A DNA stretch of 64,000 nucleotides from an uncultured Endomicrobiia bacterium (GTDB lineage: Bacteria; Elusimicrobiota; Endomicrobiia; DTEH01), in NCBI GenBank assembly GCA_937936785.1, contig CALDDQ010000010.1, forward strand, positions 1 to 64,000, written 5' to 3'. Positions 7,684-16,292 of the stretch are shown one piece after another; position 1 is the stretch's first letter; every line of letters begins with the position of its first letter. The translations under genes were made by a program, and so were the position numbers. Under the pieces are notes generated by a model. It worked only from the letters and a program-made list of their open reading frames with translations. It was not told the origin of the DNA and did no database searches.

Positions 7684-7974
7684 GTGAAATTTAACAAAAT
7701 AGAAGGAAAAAATGTTTCTGAAATAAAAATGTTTACTTTAAGCACATGTGGTTGGTGTAAAAAAACTAAACAATATTTAAAAGATTTAGATTTAGAATTT
7801 TATTATATTGACATTGATTCTCTTGAAGGACAAGATAGAGATGAAGCAGAAAAAGAACTTGCAAAATGGAATCCTGCGATGTCTTTTCCTACAATTGTGG
7901 TAAATAATTCTGAATGTATTGTAGGTTTCTTGCCAGAAAAAATTTTAGAGATAAAACAAAAAAATTTAAAGTAG
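7684..7974 (+). CDS. Glutaredoxin-like protein (CGWC)
   Basis: 96 residues, GTG start fixed by the strong ribosome-binding site. Glutaredoxin/NrdH-type fold: beta strand IKMFTLST, redox motif Cys22-Gly-Trp-Cys25, then the cis-proline segment MSFPTIVVNN and the glycine loop CIVGFLPEK. The CGWC pair followed by KKTKQYL resembles the small glutaredoxins found with ferredoxin-thioredoxin reductase catalytic subunits in anaerobes, and such a subunit is encoded 2.7 kb downstream on the same strand. It probably passes electrons from that reductase to disulfides or mixed thiols; a direct link to hydrogenase maturation is only suggested by location. Confidence 0.85.
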   Translation: MKFNKIEGKNVSEIKMFTLSTCGWCKKTKQYLKDLDLEFYYIDIDSLEGQDRDEAEKELAKWNPAMSFPTIVVNNSECIVGFLPEKILEIKQKNLK

Positions 7975-8004
7975 ATTTTTTATTTTATTAAAAAGAGTAA
8001 ACAA

Positions 8005-9297
8005 ATGTGTTATGCTATACCGGGAAAAATTGTTAATCTAAACAATAAAATTGCAATAGTAGATTATTTTGGTGAAAAACGTAATGTTTTAAATGAATTT
8101 GAAAATATAAAAATCGGTGATTATGTTTATGCACAAGGCGGTATCATTATTGACAAAATCCCTGAAAAAGATGCACTTGAAATACTTAATTTTTGGAAAG
8201 AATATTTTTTTGAACTAAAAAAAATTGATCAAAAACTTTCTCAACAAAGAGTATCTCAAAACGTTAACACTGAAGTTTTACAAATATTACAAAAAGTTAA
8301 TTTAAATCAACAACTTGGTAAAGATGAACTTTTAAAATTGTTGCAAATAAGTACAACTGACACTAATTCTCTAAACCTAATTTATACCTCTGCCAATAAT
8401 GTTAGACAAAAAGAATTAGACAATGCTTGTTGTGTTCACGGAATAATAGAATTTTCAAATTATTGTAAAAACAATTGTTTTTATTGCGGAATAAGAAAAG
8501 ATAGAAGTATCCTACGTTATAGAATGCTACCTAATGAAATTATTAAAACAGCAGAAATTGCAGTAAAAAAGTTTGGGTTCAAAGCTATTGTATTACAATC
8601 AGGAGAAGATTTTTGGTATAACGATGAAAATTTGGTTTCCATAGTAAAAGAAATTAGAAAATTTAATATTTTGATATTTCTTAGCATAGGAGTAAGAAGT
8701 TTAGAAACATACCAAAAATTATATAATGCTGGTGCACGAGCTGTTTTGATTAGATTTGAAACTTCAAACAAAAATATTTTTGCCAAACTTAGACCTCAGA
8801 CAAATTTTCAAGAAAGAATTGAACTTATCAAATCATTAAAAAAGTTAGGATATATAATCGCAACAGGATTTTTAATTGGACTACCAAACGAAACTTATGA
8901 AGATATTATTAATAACATTTTGTTAACAAAAAGTTTTGAACCAGATATGTATTCTTTTGGTCCATTAATTCCTGCTATTGGTACACCTTTAGAAAATGTT
9001 AAAACTATAGATGAAACCACTGTACTAAAAATTATTTCTATTACAAGATTTGTAGATAGACAATCAAAAATTTTAATAACTTCATCATTTGAAACTTTAT
9101 CTAAAGAAGCAAAACGTAATGGTCTTTTATCTGGTGGAAATTCTTTAATGATAAATGTTACACCAAAAAATTATGCAAAACTTTATGAAATTTATTCCAA
9201 CAGACCTAATATCGAAAAAACAATTGAAGAAAATATTAAAAATACTATAGAATTACTTTATTCTTTAGGTAGAGCACCTACAGATTTAGGAATATAA
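8005..9297 (+). CDS. hydE: HypC-like domain fused to [FeFe]-hydrogenase maturase HydE
   Basis: 430 residues in two parts. Residues 1-72 match HypC/HupF: MCYAIPGKIV with the essential Cys2, then GDYVYAQGGIIIDKI, the OB-like barrel of the [NiFe]-hydrogenase chaperone that carries the Fe(CN)2CO unit. After a linker, residues about 90-430 are HydE, a radical-SAM enzyme making the H-cluster dithiolate-bridge precursor, with the cluster motif Cys154-X3-Cys158-X2-Cys161 (CKNNCFYC) and HydE-like LQSGEDFWY and GLPNETYEDI segments. The open reading frame is uninterrupted across the join. HydG follows after three bases. HypC belongs to a different hydrogenase class, so the fusion implies the domain hands over or stabilises a H-cluster iron intermediate. 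HydF is not in the window. Confidence 0.88.
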   Translation: MCYAIPGKIVNLNNKIAIVDYFGEKRNVLNEFENIKIGDYVYAQGGIIIDKIPEKDALEILNFWKEYFFELKKIDQKLSQQRVSQNVNTEVLQILQKVNLNQQLGKDELLKLLQISTTDTNSLNLIYTSANNVRQKELDNACCVHGIIEFSNYCKNNCFYCGIRKDRSILRYRMLPNEIIKTAEIAVKKFGFKAIVLQSGEDFWYNDENLVSIVKEIRKFNILIFLSIGVRSLETYQKLYNAGARAVLIRFETSNKNIFAKLRPQTNFQERIELIKSLKKLGYIIATGFLIGLPNETYEDIINNILLTKSFEPDMYSFGPLIPAIGTPLENVKTIDETTVLKIISITRFVDRQSKILITSSFETLSKEAKRNGLLSGGNSLMINVTPKNYAKLYEIYSNRPNIEKTIEENIKNTIELLYSLGRAPTDLGI

Positions 9298-9300
9298 AAT

Positions 9301-10677
9301 ATGAACAAAATAAAAAATGTTGTAAATGAAGAACTAATTTTTGATATTTTAGAAAAATATAAAAACCCATCTAAAGATACTGTCATAAATATTTTGAATA
9401 AAGGATTAAAGAAAAAAGGACTTTCTATTGAAGAAGTTGGTATTTTATTAAATACAGAAGATATTAGTTTAATACAAAAAATGTTTCAAACTTCTAAACA
9501 AATTAAAAAAGAAATTTATGGTGAACGAATAGTGTTTTTTGCACCATTGTATCTATCAAATTATTGTATAAATGATTGTGAATATTGTGGTTTCCATATA
9601 AGAAACTCAGAAAAAAGAAAAAAATTGTCTTTAAAAGAAGTAGAAGAACAAGTTAAAATTTTAATTGGTATGGGACATAAAAGATTGTTGCTTGAATTTG
9701 GAGAACATCCTGAAATTAATAATATTAATTATGTTATTGATGTCATTAAAACTGTTTATAACACAAAACTAAATAATAACAAAATTAGACGTGTAAATGT
9801 TAACATCGCAGCAACTTCAATAGAAAATTATAAAAAACTAAAGTGCGCTAATATTGGAACATATCAATTGTTTCAGGAAACTTATCACAAAAAAACTTAT
9901 GAATATCTGCACAAAGGCCCTAAATCTGATTATGAACGCCAACTTTTTGCTCATGACCGTGCAATAAAAGCTGGAATTGATGATGTTGGTTTAGGTGTTC
10001 TTTACGGATTGTATAACTACAAATTTGATACTTTAGCACTTGTGTCTCATTCTAAGTATCTTGAAAAAAAATATGGTATAGGCCCTCACACAATATCTGT
10101 ACCAAGATTTCAGCCTGCACCTACAGTAGATTTGAAACTTAATTATACTATCAATGAATTTCAGTTACTTAAAATAATATCCATTATCCGTATTGCTATT
10201 CCCTATACAGGAATGATAATTACTACCCGTGAAAAACCTGAACTTAGAGCAAAAGCGTTTGAAATAGGTGTTTCACAAACAAGTGCTGCTTCAGTTACAA
10301 GTCCCGGTGGTTATGGAAAAGAAAAAATGTTACAACAATTTTTTTTACAAGATAATCGCAATGTTGACGAAGTTATGAACTCTATTTTACAACAAAACTT
10401 AATCCCAAGCTTCTGTACCGCATGTTACAGAACAAACAGGACCGGAAAAACTATTATGAAATTACTCAAATCTGGCAAAATCCATGAACTTTGTCGGCCT
10501 AATGCTATACTAACTTTTAAAGAATATCTTGAAGATTACGCTTCTACAAAAGTTAAAAAATTAGGTATAAAAGTTATAAATAAATACTTAAAAAAAATCT
10601 TTAATAAAAAAATTAAAAATGAAACGTTACACAGATTAAAAAGAATAGAAAATAGCGAAAGAGATTTATATTTTTAA
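9301..10677 (+). CDS. hydG: [FeFe]-hydrogenase maturase HydG (radical-SAM tyrosine lyase)
   Basis: 458 residues. HydG cleaves tyrosine to p-cresol and dehydroglycine and produces the CO and cyanide ligands of the H-cluster as an Fe(CO)2CN synthon. The radical-SAM cluster motif is Cys89-X3-Cys93-X2-Cys96 (CINDCEYC), and the C-terminal second [4Fe-4S] site is Cys372-X2-Cys375 (CTACYRTNRTG) with Cys398 (HELCRPN), the arrangement specific to HydG rather than ThiH. The start lies three bases after the hydE stop with an in-gene AGGAAT, so both maturases are made together. The C-terminal 45 residues are lysine-rich and poorly conserved. Confidence 0.94.
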   Translation: MNKIKNVVNEELIFDILEKYKNPSKDTVINILNKGLKKKGLSIEEVGILLNTEDISLIQKMFQTSKQIKKEIYGERIVFFAPLYLSNYCINDCEYCGFHIRNSEKRKKLSLKEVEEQVKILIGMGHKRLLLEFGEHPEINNINYVIDVIKTVYNTKLNNNKIRRVNVNIAATSIENYKKLKCANIGTYQLFQETYHKKTYEYLHKGPKSDYERQLFAHDRAIKAGIDDVGLGVLYGLYNYKFDTLALVSHSKYLEKKYGIGPHTISVPRFQPAPTVDLKLNYTINEFQLLKIISIIRIAIPYTGMIITTREKPELRAKAFEIGVSQTSAASVTSPGGYGKEKMLQQFFLQDNRNVDEVMNSILQQNLIPSFCTACYRTNRTGKTIMKLLKSGKIHELCRPNAILTFKEYLEDYASTKVKKLGIKVINKYLKKIFNKKIKNETLHRLKRIENSERDLYF

Positions 10678-10708
10678 AAATTTATATTTTTCAAAAAAAT
10701 AAATATCT

Positions 10709-11206
10709 ATGAACGAAAAAATATCTAAAGAAAAAATAGAACAAACATACCAAAAACTAAAAAAAGATGCTAAAAATGCCGGATACAATCTTAACCCAGA
10801 TGAAGTATATACAAAAGATCTTGTCGCTGGATTATTGGTTAACGAACAACGGTTTGGTTATATGTCCTGCCCATGCAGATTGTCTACTGGAAACAAACAA
10901 AAAGATTTAGATATTATTTGTCCTTGTGACTACCGCGACTCTGACTTAGAAAAATATGGTACTTGTTATTGTGGACTTTATGTCTCTGATGATATTTTAA
11001 CCGGAAAGAAAAAACTTACTTCTATCCCAGAAAGTAGGACAAAAAAATTTAATGATACTATAATTCTAAAAAATATTTCTTCATCTTCTTTTCCACTTCC
11101 CATCTGGCGATGTAAAGTTTGTGGTTATTTGTGTGCAAGAGAATCTCCACCTGAAATATGTCCTATCTGCAAAGCAAAAAAAGATAGGTTTGAAAAATTT
11201 ATTTAG
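10709..11206 (+). CDS. Ferredoxin-thioredoxin reductase beta-like protein with rubredoxin domain
   Basis: 165 residues. Residues 45-100 carry the paired-cysteine pattern of the FTR catalytic subunit, CPC (54-56), CPC (71-73) and CYC (86-88), which binds a [4Fe-4S] cluster beside a redox disulfide; the last motif has Tyr where plant FTR has His, and the spacings differ from chloroplast FTR. Residues 130-165 form a rubredoxin-like iron site, CKVCGY and CPICKAKKDRF (Cys135, 138, 151, 154). The fusion would take electrons through rubredoxin iron to reduce a thioredoxin or glutaredoxin. It is the last gene of the glutaredoxin-hydE-hydG run and its stop overlaps the convergent DUF2141 gene by eight bases. 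Confidence 0.88.
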   Translation: MNEKISKEKIEQTYQKLKKDAKNAGYNLNPDEVYTKDLVAGLLVNEQRFGYMSCPCRLSTGNKQKDLDIICPCDYRDSDLEKYGTCYCGLYVSDDILTGKKKLTSIPESRTKKFNDTIILKNISSSSFPLPIWRCKVCGYLCARESPPEICPICKAKKDRFEKFI

Positions 11207-11639
11207 TCATATAAATTAATTCTATTGCAACTTCTTTAGTGCTACTATTTAATTCAAACATTGCTTCGTTAAACTGTGGTTTTGATAGTTTTACTTTTGG
11301 ATTGTTTGAAAAACCAAAACCTTCTTTTGGTATCCCATACCATGTATAATCCATCTTGCTATTATTATTCTCATCATGTAAAACTGTTATAGCATACTTC
11401 CCATAAGAAATATCTTTTAAAATAAACTTCATTGGTTCATTAACAACTTTTCCTACCGTTTTTTTTAATGCAAATTGGTGTTGATCAGGGAAATGTTCTT
11501 TTTTGTCGTATAATACTACACGAATAACACCTCTATTATTTCTTAATCCTTTTATTAAAATAACTAAATATCCAACTTCCGAAAGAAGATAATTTTTAAC
11601 AATGAAAATTATCACAAAAATAAAAAATAATTTTTTCAT
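11199..11639 (-). CDS. DUF2141 exported protein
   Basis: 146 residues with a signal peptide (1 to about 20) and the DUF2141 hallmark block VLHDENNNSKMDYTWYG followed by PKEGFGFSNN. The family is periplasmic or surface-exposed and of unknown function; the aspartate/asparagine-rich loop could bind calcium. It overlaps uvsE by four bases (ATGA) upstream and the convergent FTR-rubredoxin gene by eight bases at its 3' end, leaving no room for a terminator. It is read with uvsE and the CrtI-like gene further upstream. Confidence 0.8.
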   Translation of the reverse strand: MKKLFFIFVIIFIVKNYLLSEVGYLVILIKGLRNNRGVIRVVLYDKKEHFPDQHQFALKKTVGKVVNEPMKFILKDISYGKYAITVLHDENNNSKMDYTWYGIPKEGFGFSNNPKVKLSKPQFNEAMFELNSSTKEVAIELIYMTK

Positions 11640-12538
11640 TTTTTAATAACAAAAAACCTTTCGTCTTTATACAAATATTTTATCGCTTCTAATGCACTTT
11701 TTTCTTTATCTTTTATCTCAAACATTATGTCAAAATTATATTTTTTTGTCTGTTGTAAAAAAATTTTAAAATCTTCAATATCAATATGTTCTATATGAGA
11801 TCCTATTCTTGCATTTTTCTTTTGAGAACTATAGTCTACCATAAGTAAACCATCTTCCTTACTCCAAGTTTTACCACATTTTATTATAGCTTTAGAAACT
11901 GATTCTTGGGAACAATTTATTCTATGGTGAAAAACATCAAATACAATTGGGATTCCGATAAAACTATAAACTTTTATACAGTCTTCTAAGTTATAATTTC
12001 TATCATCATTCTCTATTACTAATCTATTTTTAACTTGTTTTGGTAAATTATCATATGTTTTAATAAATCTTAAAATACTTTTCTCTTTTTCTGCATAAAC
12101 CCCACCTAAATGAATTTGTATCTTAGCAGTATTATCTAATTCCATTAATGATAAAATTTTAGCATGATAAATCAATTCCTTAATACTATTTTTTATAACT
12201 TTTTCATTTTTAGAATTTAAAACAACAAACTGGTCAGGATGTATAGAAATTCTAAAATTAAACTTTTTTATATAATCCCCAATAAATTTAAATTCTGTTT
12301 TAAAATTTTTTATCCAATCATAACTACAAATATTATGTGATGCAAAAGGGATTAAATCTGAAGACAATCTAAAAAAAAGTAAGTTGTTCTTTACATTATA
12401 TTCTAAGATGTCTTTTAAACACTGAAGATTTTGTTCTATCTTTTTAACTAAATTTTCTTTGGAATAATTTCTTATCCTAAAAGTATTGCTTGTGCTACAT
12501 CCTAAACTTAAATTTTTACATGGATATCCTATTTTCAT
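11636..12538 (-). CDS. uvsE: UV-damage endonuclease UvsE/UvdE
   Basis: About 300 residues with the TIM-barrel and metal-ligand motifs of UvdE, which nicks DNA 5' to cyclobutane dimers and 6-4 photoproducts: N-terminal RIGYPC-like start (KIGYPCKNLSLGCS), FRLSSDLIPFASH, HPDQFVVL, IHLGG, LVIENDDRNYN, FDVFHHR, HIEHIDIEDF and MFEIKDKE. The ATG at 12538 is preferred; the in-frame TTG directly before it is unlikely. It lies 32 bases downstream of the CrtI-like gene. A DNA photodamage enzyme next to a carotenoid-type enzyme suggests a light or oxidative-stress context. Confidence 0.93.
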   Translation of the reverse strand: MKIGYPCKNLSLGCSTSNTFRIRNYSKENLVKKIEQNLQCLKDILEYNVKNNLLFFRLSSDLIPFASHNICSYDWIKNFKTEFKFIGDYIKKFNFRISIHPDQFVVLNSKNEKVIKNSIKELIYHAKILSLMELDNTAKIQIHLGGVYAEKEKSILRFIKTYDNLPKQVKNRLVIENDDRNYNLEDCIKVYSFIGIPIVFDVFHHRINCSQESVSKAIIKCGKTWSKEDGLLMVDYSSQKKNARIGSHIEHIDIEDFKIFLQQTKKYNFDIMFEIKDKEKSALEAIKYLYKDERFFVIKK

Positions 12539-12570
12539 CAATAATCAAAAATAAATTATTTCTTTGTAGT

Positions 12571-14079
12571 TTAATTTGTTGGTTGTTTGTATTTGATTGA
12601 ATACTTTTTAGAAATTAAATTTGCAGTTATTCTACCAGTTTCGTATATAGTTGGTAAACCACTACCAGGATGTGTCCCTCCACCGACAATGTAACAGTTG
12701 TTTAATTCTTCAAACTTATTGTGTGGTCTAAAAAATAACATTTGTCCTAAGTTGTGTGCAAGATTAAATGTTGCTCCAGCAAAAACATGGTATTCATTTG
12801 CCCAATCGTCAGGAGTAATAATTTTTTTTACCTCTATGTTAGATAACAAATCTTTTAATTCTGTTTTTTTAACAACTGTATTTAAAACTTGTTCTGCAAA
12901 AAATTGTTTTTCTTTTTCCCAATTAATTTCACAGTTGATTTTGTTAGGCACAGGAACCAATATATAAATTGTAGATTTTCCTTCTGGAGCAACTGTTGGG
13001 TCAGTAACGGAAGCGTTTTGAATATAAAATGACATATCTTCAGTCCATATTTTATTATTAAAAATATTTTCAACATTTTTTCTGTAATCTTGTGCAAAAT
13101 AAATACTGTGATGTGGTATATTATACTTCTTTTTTACCCCAAGATATAACATAAATGTTGAACATGAAAATTTTTTATTTAAAATATTTTGTTTACTATA
13201 TTTTTTAAGAACACCCTCCTGAACAAGGTTTGTCATTGAATAACCAAAATCTGCATTAATTATAACTTCATCTGCAAAAACTTTTTCTCCCTTTTCTAAT
13301 ATAACACCTTTAACATTTTTACCATCAAGTAACAGTTGTTTTACTTTTGTGTTGGTATAAATTTTACCATTAAACTTTTTAACTACATCGGCCATTATTT
13401 CAGAAATTTTAAACAGGCCACCAATTGGATGATAAATTGAAAAATTATGTTCAATAAAAGGTATTATAGCAAATGCTCCAGGACATTCCCAAGGTGACAT
13501 TCCAATATATTTTGCCTGAAACGTAAATGCTAACTTAAGTTCTTCCTCGGAAAAATAATTTCCTAAAATGTCAAATAACGATTTTCCTAATGCAAAATGT
13601 GGTATTGCTAAAAGAAACCTTTTTCTTAACACATTTAAATAACTCAAATATGGTATGCTCAAACATTCAAATAATCTTTTAAAACGTTTTTGTTCTATTT
13701 CATAAAATTTATCTATCCCATTCTCATTACCAGGAAAATGGTTTACAATTTCTTTTTTCATCTTGTCCCTGTCTGAATAAACAAAAATATCTCTATCAAC
13801 AAATCTTAATCTATACATTGGGTCTAATTTTTTAAATGATAAATATTTATCAACATCAAGTTCTACTTCTTTAAACATCTCTTCTAATATAGGTTTTAAC
13901 ATCAAAAATGTTGGCCCAGTATCAAACTTATAATCCCCTAAATATAACGGCGCATTTCTACCACCAACATTTTTTGCTTTTTCAAAGATTGTTACATCAA
14001 AACTTCTTTGAGACAAAATCATTCCTGCAGTTAACCCACCAGGTCCCGCACCTATAATAATAACTTTTTTTCTGTTCAT
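12571..14079 (-). CDS. CrtI-like phytoene desaturase family protein
   Basis: 502 residues, the usual CrtI length. It has the N-terminal FAD Rossmann motif (VIIIGAGPGGLTAGMILS with FEKAKNVGGR), the substrate-domain segments DTGPTFLML and IGMSPWECPGAFA, and the C-terminal flavin-contact motif GGGTHPGSGLPT ending in a helix. It probably desaturates a polyene such as phytoene or diapophytoene, or acts as an isoprenoid or retinol-type oxidoreductase; the exact substrate cannot be read. No phytoene synthase is in the window; an AttH/CrtC-like gene lies 21 kb away. It heads the minus-strand run crtI-uvsE-DUF2141. Confidence 0.85.
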   Translation of the reverse strand: MNRKKVIIIGAGPGGLTAGMILSQRSFDVTIFEKAKNVGGRNAPLYLGDYKFDTGPTFLMLKPILEEMFKEVELDVDKYLSFKKLDPMYRLRFVDRDIFVYSDRDKMKKEIVNHFPGNENGIDKFYEIEQKRFKRLFECLSIPYLSYLNVLRKRFLLAIPHFALGKSLFDILGNYFSEEELKLAFTFQAKYIGMSPWECPGAFAIIPFIEHNFSIYHPIGGLFKISEIMADVVKKFNGKIYTNTKVKQLLLDGKNVKGVILEKGEKVFADEVIINADFGYSMTNLVQEGVLKKYSKQNILNKKFSCSTFMLYLGVKKKYNIPHHSIYFAQDYRKNVENIFNNKIWTEDMSFYIQNASVTDPTVAPEGKSTIYILVPVPNKINCEINWEKEKQFFAEQVLNTVVKKTELKDLLSNIEVKKIITPDDWANEYHVFAGATFNLAHNLGQMLFFRPHNKFEELNNCYIVGGGTHPGSGLPTIYETGRITANLISKKYSIKYKQPTN

Positions 14080-14123
14080 AATTTTTACCTCTTACTTTTA
14101 TTGATCTAGTAAAATTTTTTGTT

Positions 14124-14152
14124 TTTTTATAAAATATTTTTACATTTATCAA
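14124..14152 (-). promoter_or_regulatory. Possible promoter of the CrtI-like gene
   Basis: On the minus strand TTGATA (14152-14147), 17 bases and TAAAAA (14129-14124) could form a promoter within the divergent gap 14080-14264. The -10 box is weak, and the region is so AT-rich that chance matches are easy. I see no convincing promoter for the plus-strand glycosyltransferase in this gap. Confidence 0.3.
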
Positions 14153-14264
14153 TTCAAAAAAAGTTAAAAATATTGCTTTTATTTTATTAAACTAGTTAAA
14201 TTATATTGATACTTGTTTTTCTATCTAATTTTTAGTAAAAATTTGAAAAATTTTAATAATCCAT

Positions 14265-16292
14265 ATGATAAAACTTTTAGAAAAAATATTGCTAATAATT
14301 CAACCATTATTTTTTCCATTATTTACAGTTGTAGTATGGGCATATACAATTAGTGGAATTGATGATTTATTTTTTGACCTATTTTTTTGGTATAAATATT
14401 TCTTGCATAAAATTAAAGGTTTTATATATCCAAAAATTTCTATTGAAAAACTTAGTTTTAAAGAACAACAAAAAATTGCTATTCTAATACCAGCGTGGAA
14501 AGAATATGAAGTTATTTACTCTATGCTAAAAAATACAATTTCAACTATTGACTATGACAATTATGACATTTTTGTTGGTACCTACCCAAATGATTTAGAT
14601 ACACAAAAAGAAGTAGACAAAATTTCTCAAGAATTTCCTAAAATACATAAAATAATAAATAACTACCCGGGACCTACTACAAAAGCCGATAACCTTAATA
14701 ATGTTATTACGTACATTTTTAACTATGAAAAAACAATAAACCAAAAATATGAAATTTTTTTGTTGCACGATGCAGAAGATAAAATTCATCCTTATTCTTT
14801 AAAATTATATAATTATCTAATCCCACGAATTGATATGATTCAAATACCAGTTTTTCCTATACCTAAACCTATTAAATATATAACTTATTGGACATATGCA
14901 GACGAATTCGCTGAAATGCATTTAAAAGATTTATATGTTCGTGAATTTACACATGGATTTGTTCCATCAGCAGGAGTTGGAACTGCTATAACACGTAGAA
15001 CATTAGAGCTAATATATTTAAATGAAGGAAAATTTTTTAACCAAAATGCTTTAACTGAAGATTATCAACTTGCTTTGAATATTAAAAAATACAATTTTAG
15101 ACAAGCAATGGTTGTATTTTCATTATTAGATTCTAAACTTAAAGAAAAAGATCCTGTTATTTCTAAAATGAAATATGATATAGTTGCCACTTATGAACAT
15201 TTTCCTACAAGTTTTAGAAATGCTGTAAAACAAAAAACTCGTTGGGTATTAGGTATCGCACTACAAAGTTGGAAAGAAATTGGTTTTGTAGGAAATACAA
15301 TGACTATATGGCATTTGATACATGATAGAAAAATTATTTTTACTAACATTTTTCCTATCATAGGATATTTTCTACTTTTTGTATATTTAATACATTATTT
15401 TTATAAAATAAATTTTAATCTAAACACCCCAAACTTAATCCCACAAGAAACAAAAATTTGGAATTTAGTAATTTTTAATGGTATTTTAATGCTACAAAGA
15501 TGGTTTGAAAGATTTTATACTACATCTAAAATTTATGGTTTTGCAATTGGTGTTTTGGCTATACCAAGAACTATTTGGGCAAATTTTATAAATTTTTTTG
15601 TGATAATAAATGCATGGAAACAATTTTTAATGTCTATAATAACTGGGAAAAAACTTATTTGGGCATCGACTCAACACACTTTTCCAAAAATAGATAATAT
15701 CTATATATCAACTAAAAATTTTGTTGAAGAAAAAAGAAATGTCTGTTTGTTGACAACGATGGAAAGTTTGGAATTGTTAGATGATTTTAAAAAAAAACTT
15801 TTGTCTAATGAAACTTCTTTAGAGGAAAAAATTGAAATTATAAAGAACCTTTGCAGAAATGATTTATATCTACTAATTAAAGAAATAGAATTCTGTCTAC
15901 AAGATCGAGATTGGAAACTTAGATCTGAATGTGCAAAAAAATTGGCTCTTGTAAAAAATCCATATTCTGTAAATTTATTAAAAGAACTTTTATCTGATAA
16001 AGAATATATTGTAAGAACAAATGCAATCAAATCGTTAGTACAAATAGGAAACATAGGAATAGATGCTCTTTTAGATGAAATAAAAAATTCTGATGAATGT
16101 TCAAAAAAACTTATAATTGCTTCTTTAGAACAATTAGGTATCACAGAAAAAATTTTTAAAGAAAAAGATTTTGACAAAGAACAATGTATCCGTGCACTAA
16201 AATTAAAAAGAATTATAAAAAAATTTCCTACACCATTGGGAAAATTTTTGACTAATTTGTACTACAACAAAAAAAAATTTGGAATTAAATAA
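14265..16292 (+). CDS. NfrB-like membrane glycosyltransferase (GT2) with C-terminal HEAT repeats
   Basis: 675 residues. A membrane helix (about 10-30) precedes a processive GT-A domain: AILIPAWKEY, NNYPGPTTKADNLNN, the metal-binding DAED (169-172), the catalytic TED (264-266) and Q-X2-RW (323-327, QKTRW). Three or so helices follow (about 350-470). This layout matches NfrB, the phage N4 adsorption protein B, which makes a surface polysaccharide in E. coli. In NfrB the tail is a cyclic-di-GMP-binding MshEN domain; here residues about 500-640 are instead HEAT-like helical repeats (NPYSVNLLKELLSDKEYIV and IVRTNAIKSLVQIGNIGID). The stop overlaps the ATG of the next gene by one base. Product glycan unknown. 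Confidence 0.85.
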   Translation: MIKLLEKILLIIQPLFFPLFTVVVWAYTISGIDDLFFDLFFWYKYFLHKIKGFIYPKISIEKLSFKEQQKIAILIPAWKEYEVIYSMLKNTISTIDYDNYDIFVGTYPNDLDTQKEVDKISQEFPKIHKIINNYPGPTTKADNLNNVITYIFNYEKTINQKYEIFLLHDAEDKIHPYSLKLYNYLIPRIDMIQIPVFPIPKPIKYITYWTYADEFAEMHLKDLYVREFTHGFVPSAGVGTAITRRTLELIYLNEGKFFNQNALTEDYQLALNIKKYNFRQAMVVFSLLDSKLKEKDPVISKMKYDIVATYEHFPTSFRNAVKQKTRWVLGIALQSWKEIGFVGNTMTIWHLIHDRKIIFTNIFPIIGYFLLFVYLIHYFYKINFNLNTPNLIPQETKIWNLVIFNGILMLQRWFERFYTTSKIYGFAIGVLAIPRTIWANFINFFVIINAWKQFLMSIITGKKLIWASTQHTFPKIDNIYISTKNFVEEKRNVCLLTTMESLELLDDFKKKLLSNETSLEEKIEIIKNLCRNDLYLLIKEIEFCLQDRDWKLRSECAKKLALVKNPYSVNLLKELLSDKEYIVRTNAIKSLVQIGNIGIDALLDEIKNSDECSKKLIIASLEQLGITEKIFKEKDFDKEQCIRALKLKRIIKKFPTPLGKFLTNLYYNKKKFGIK

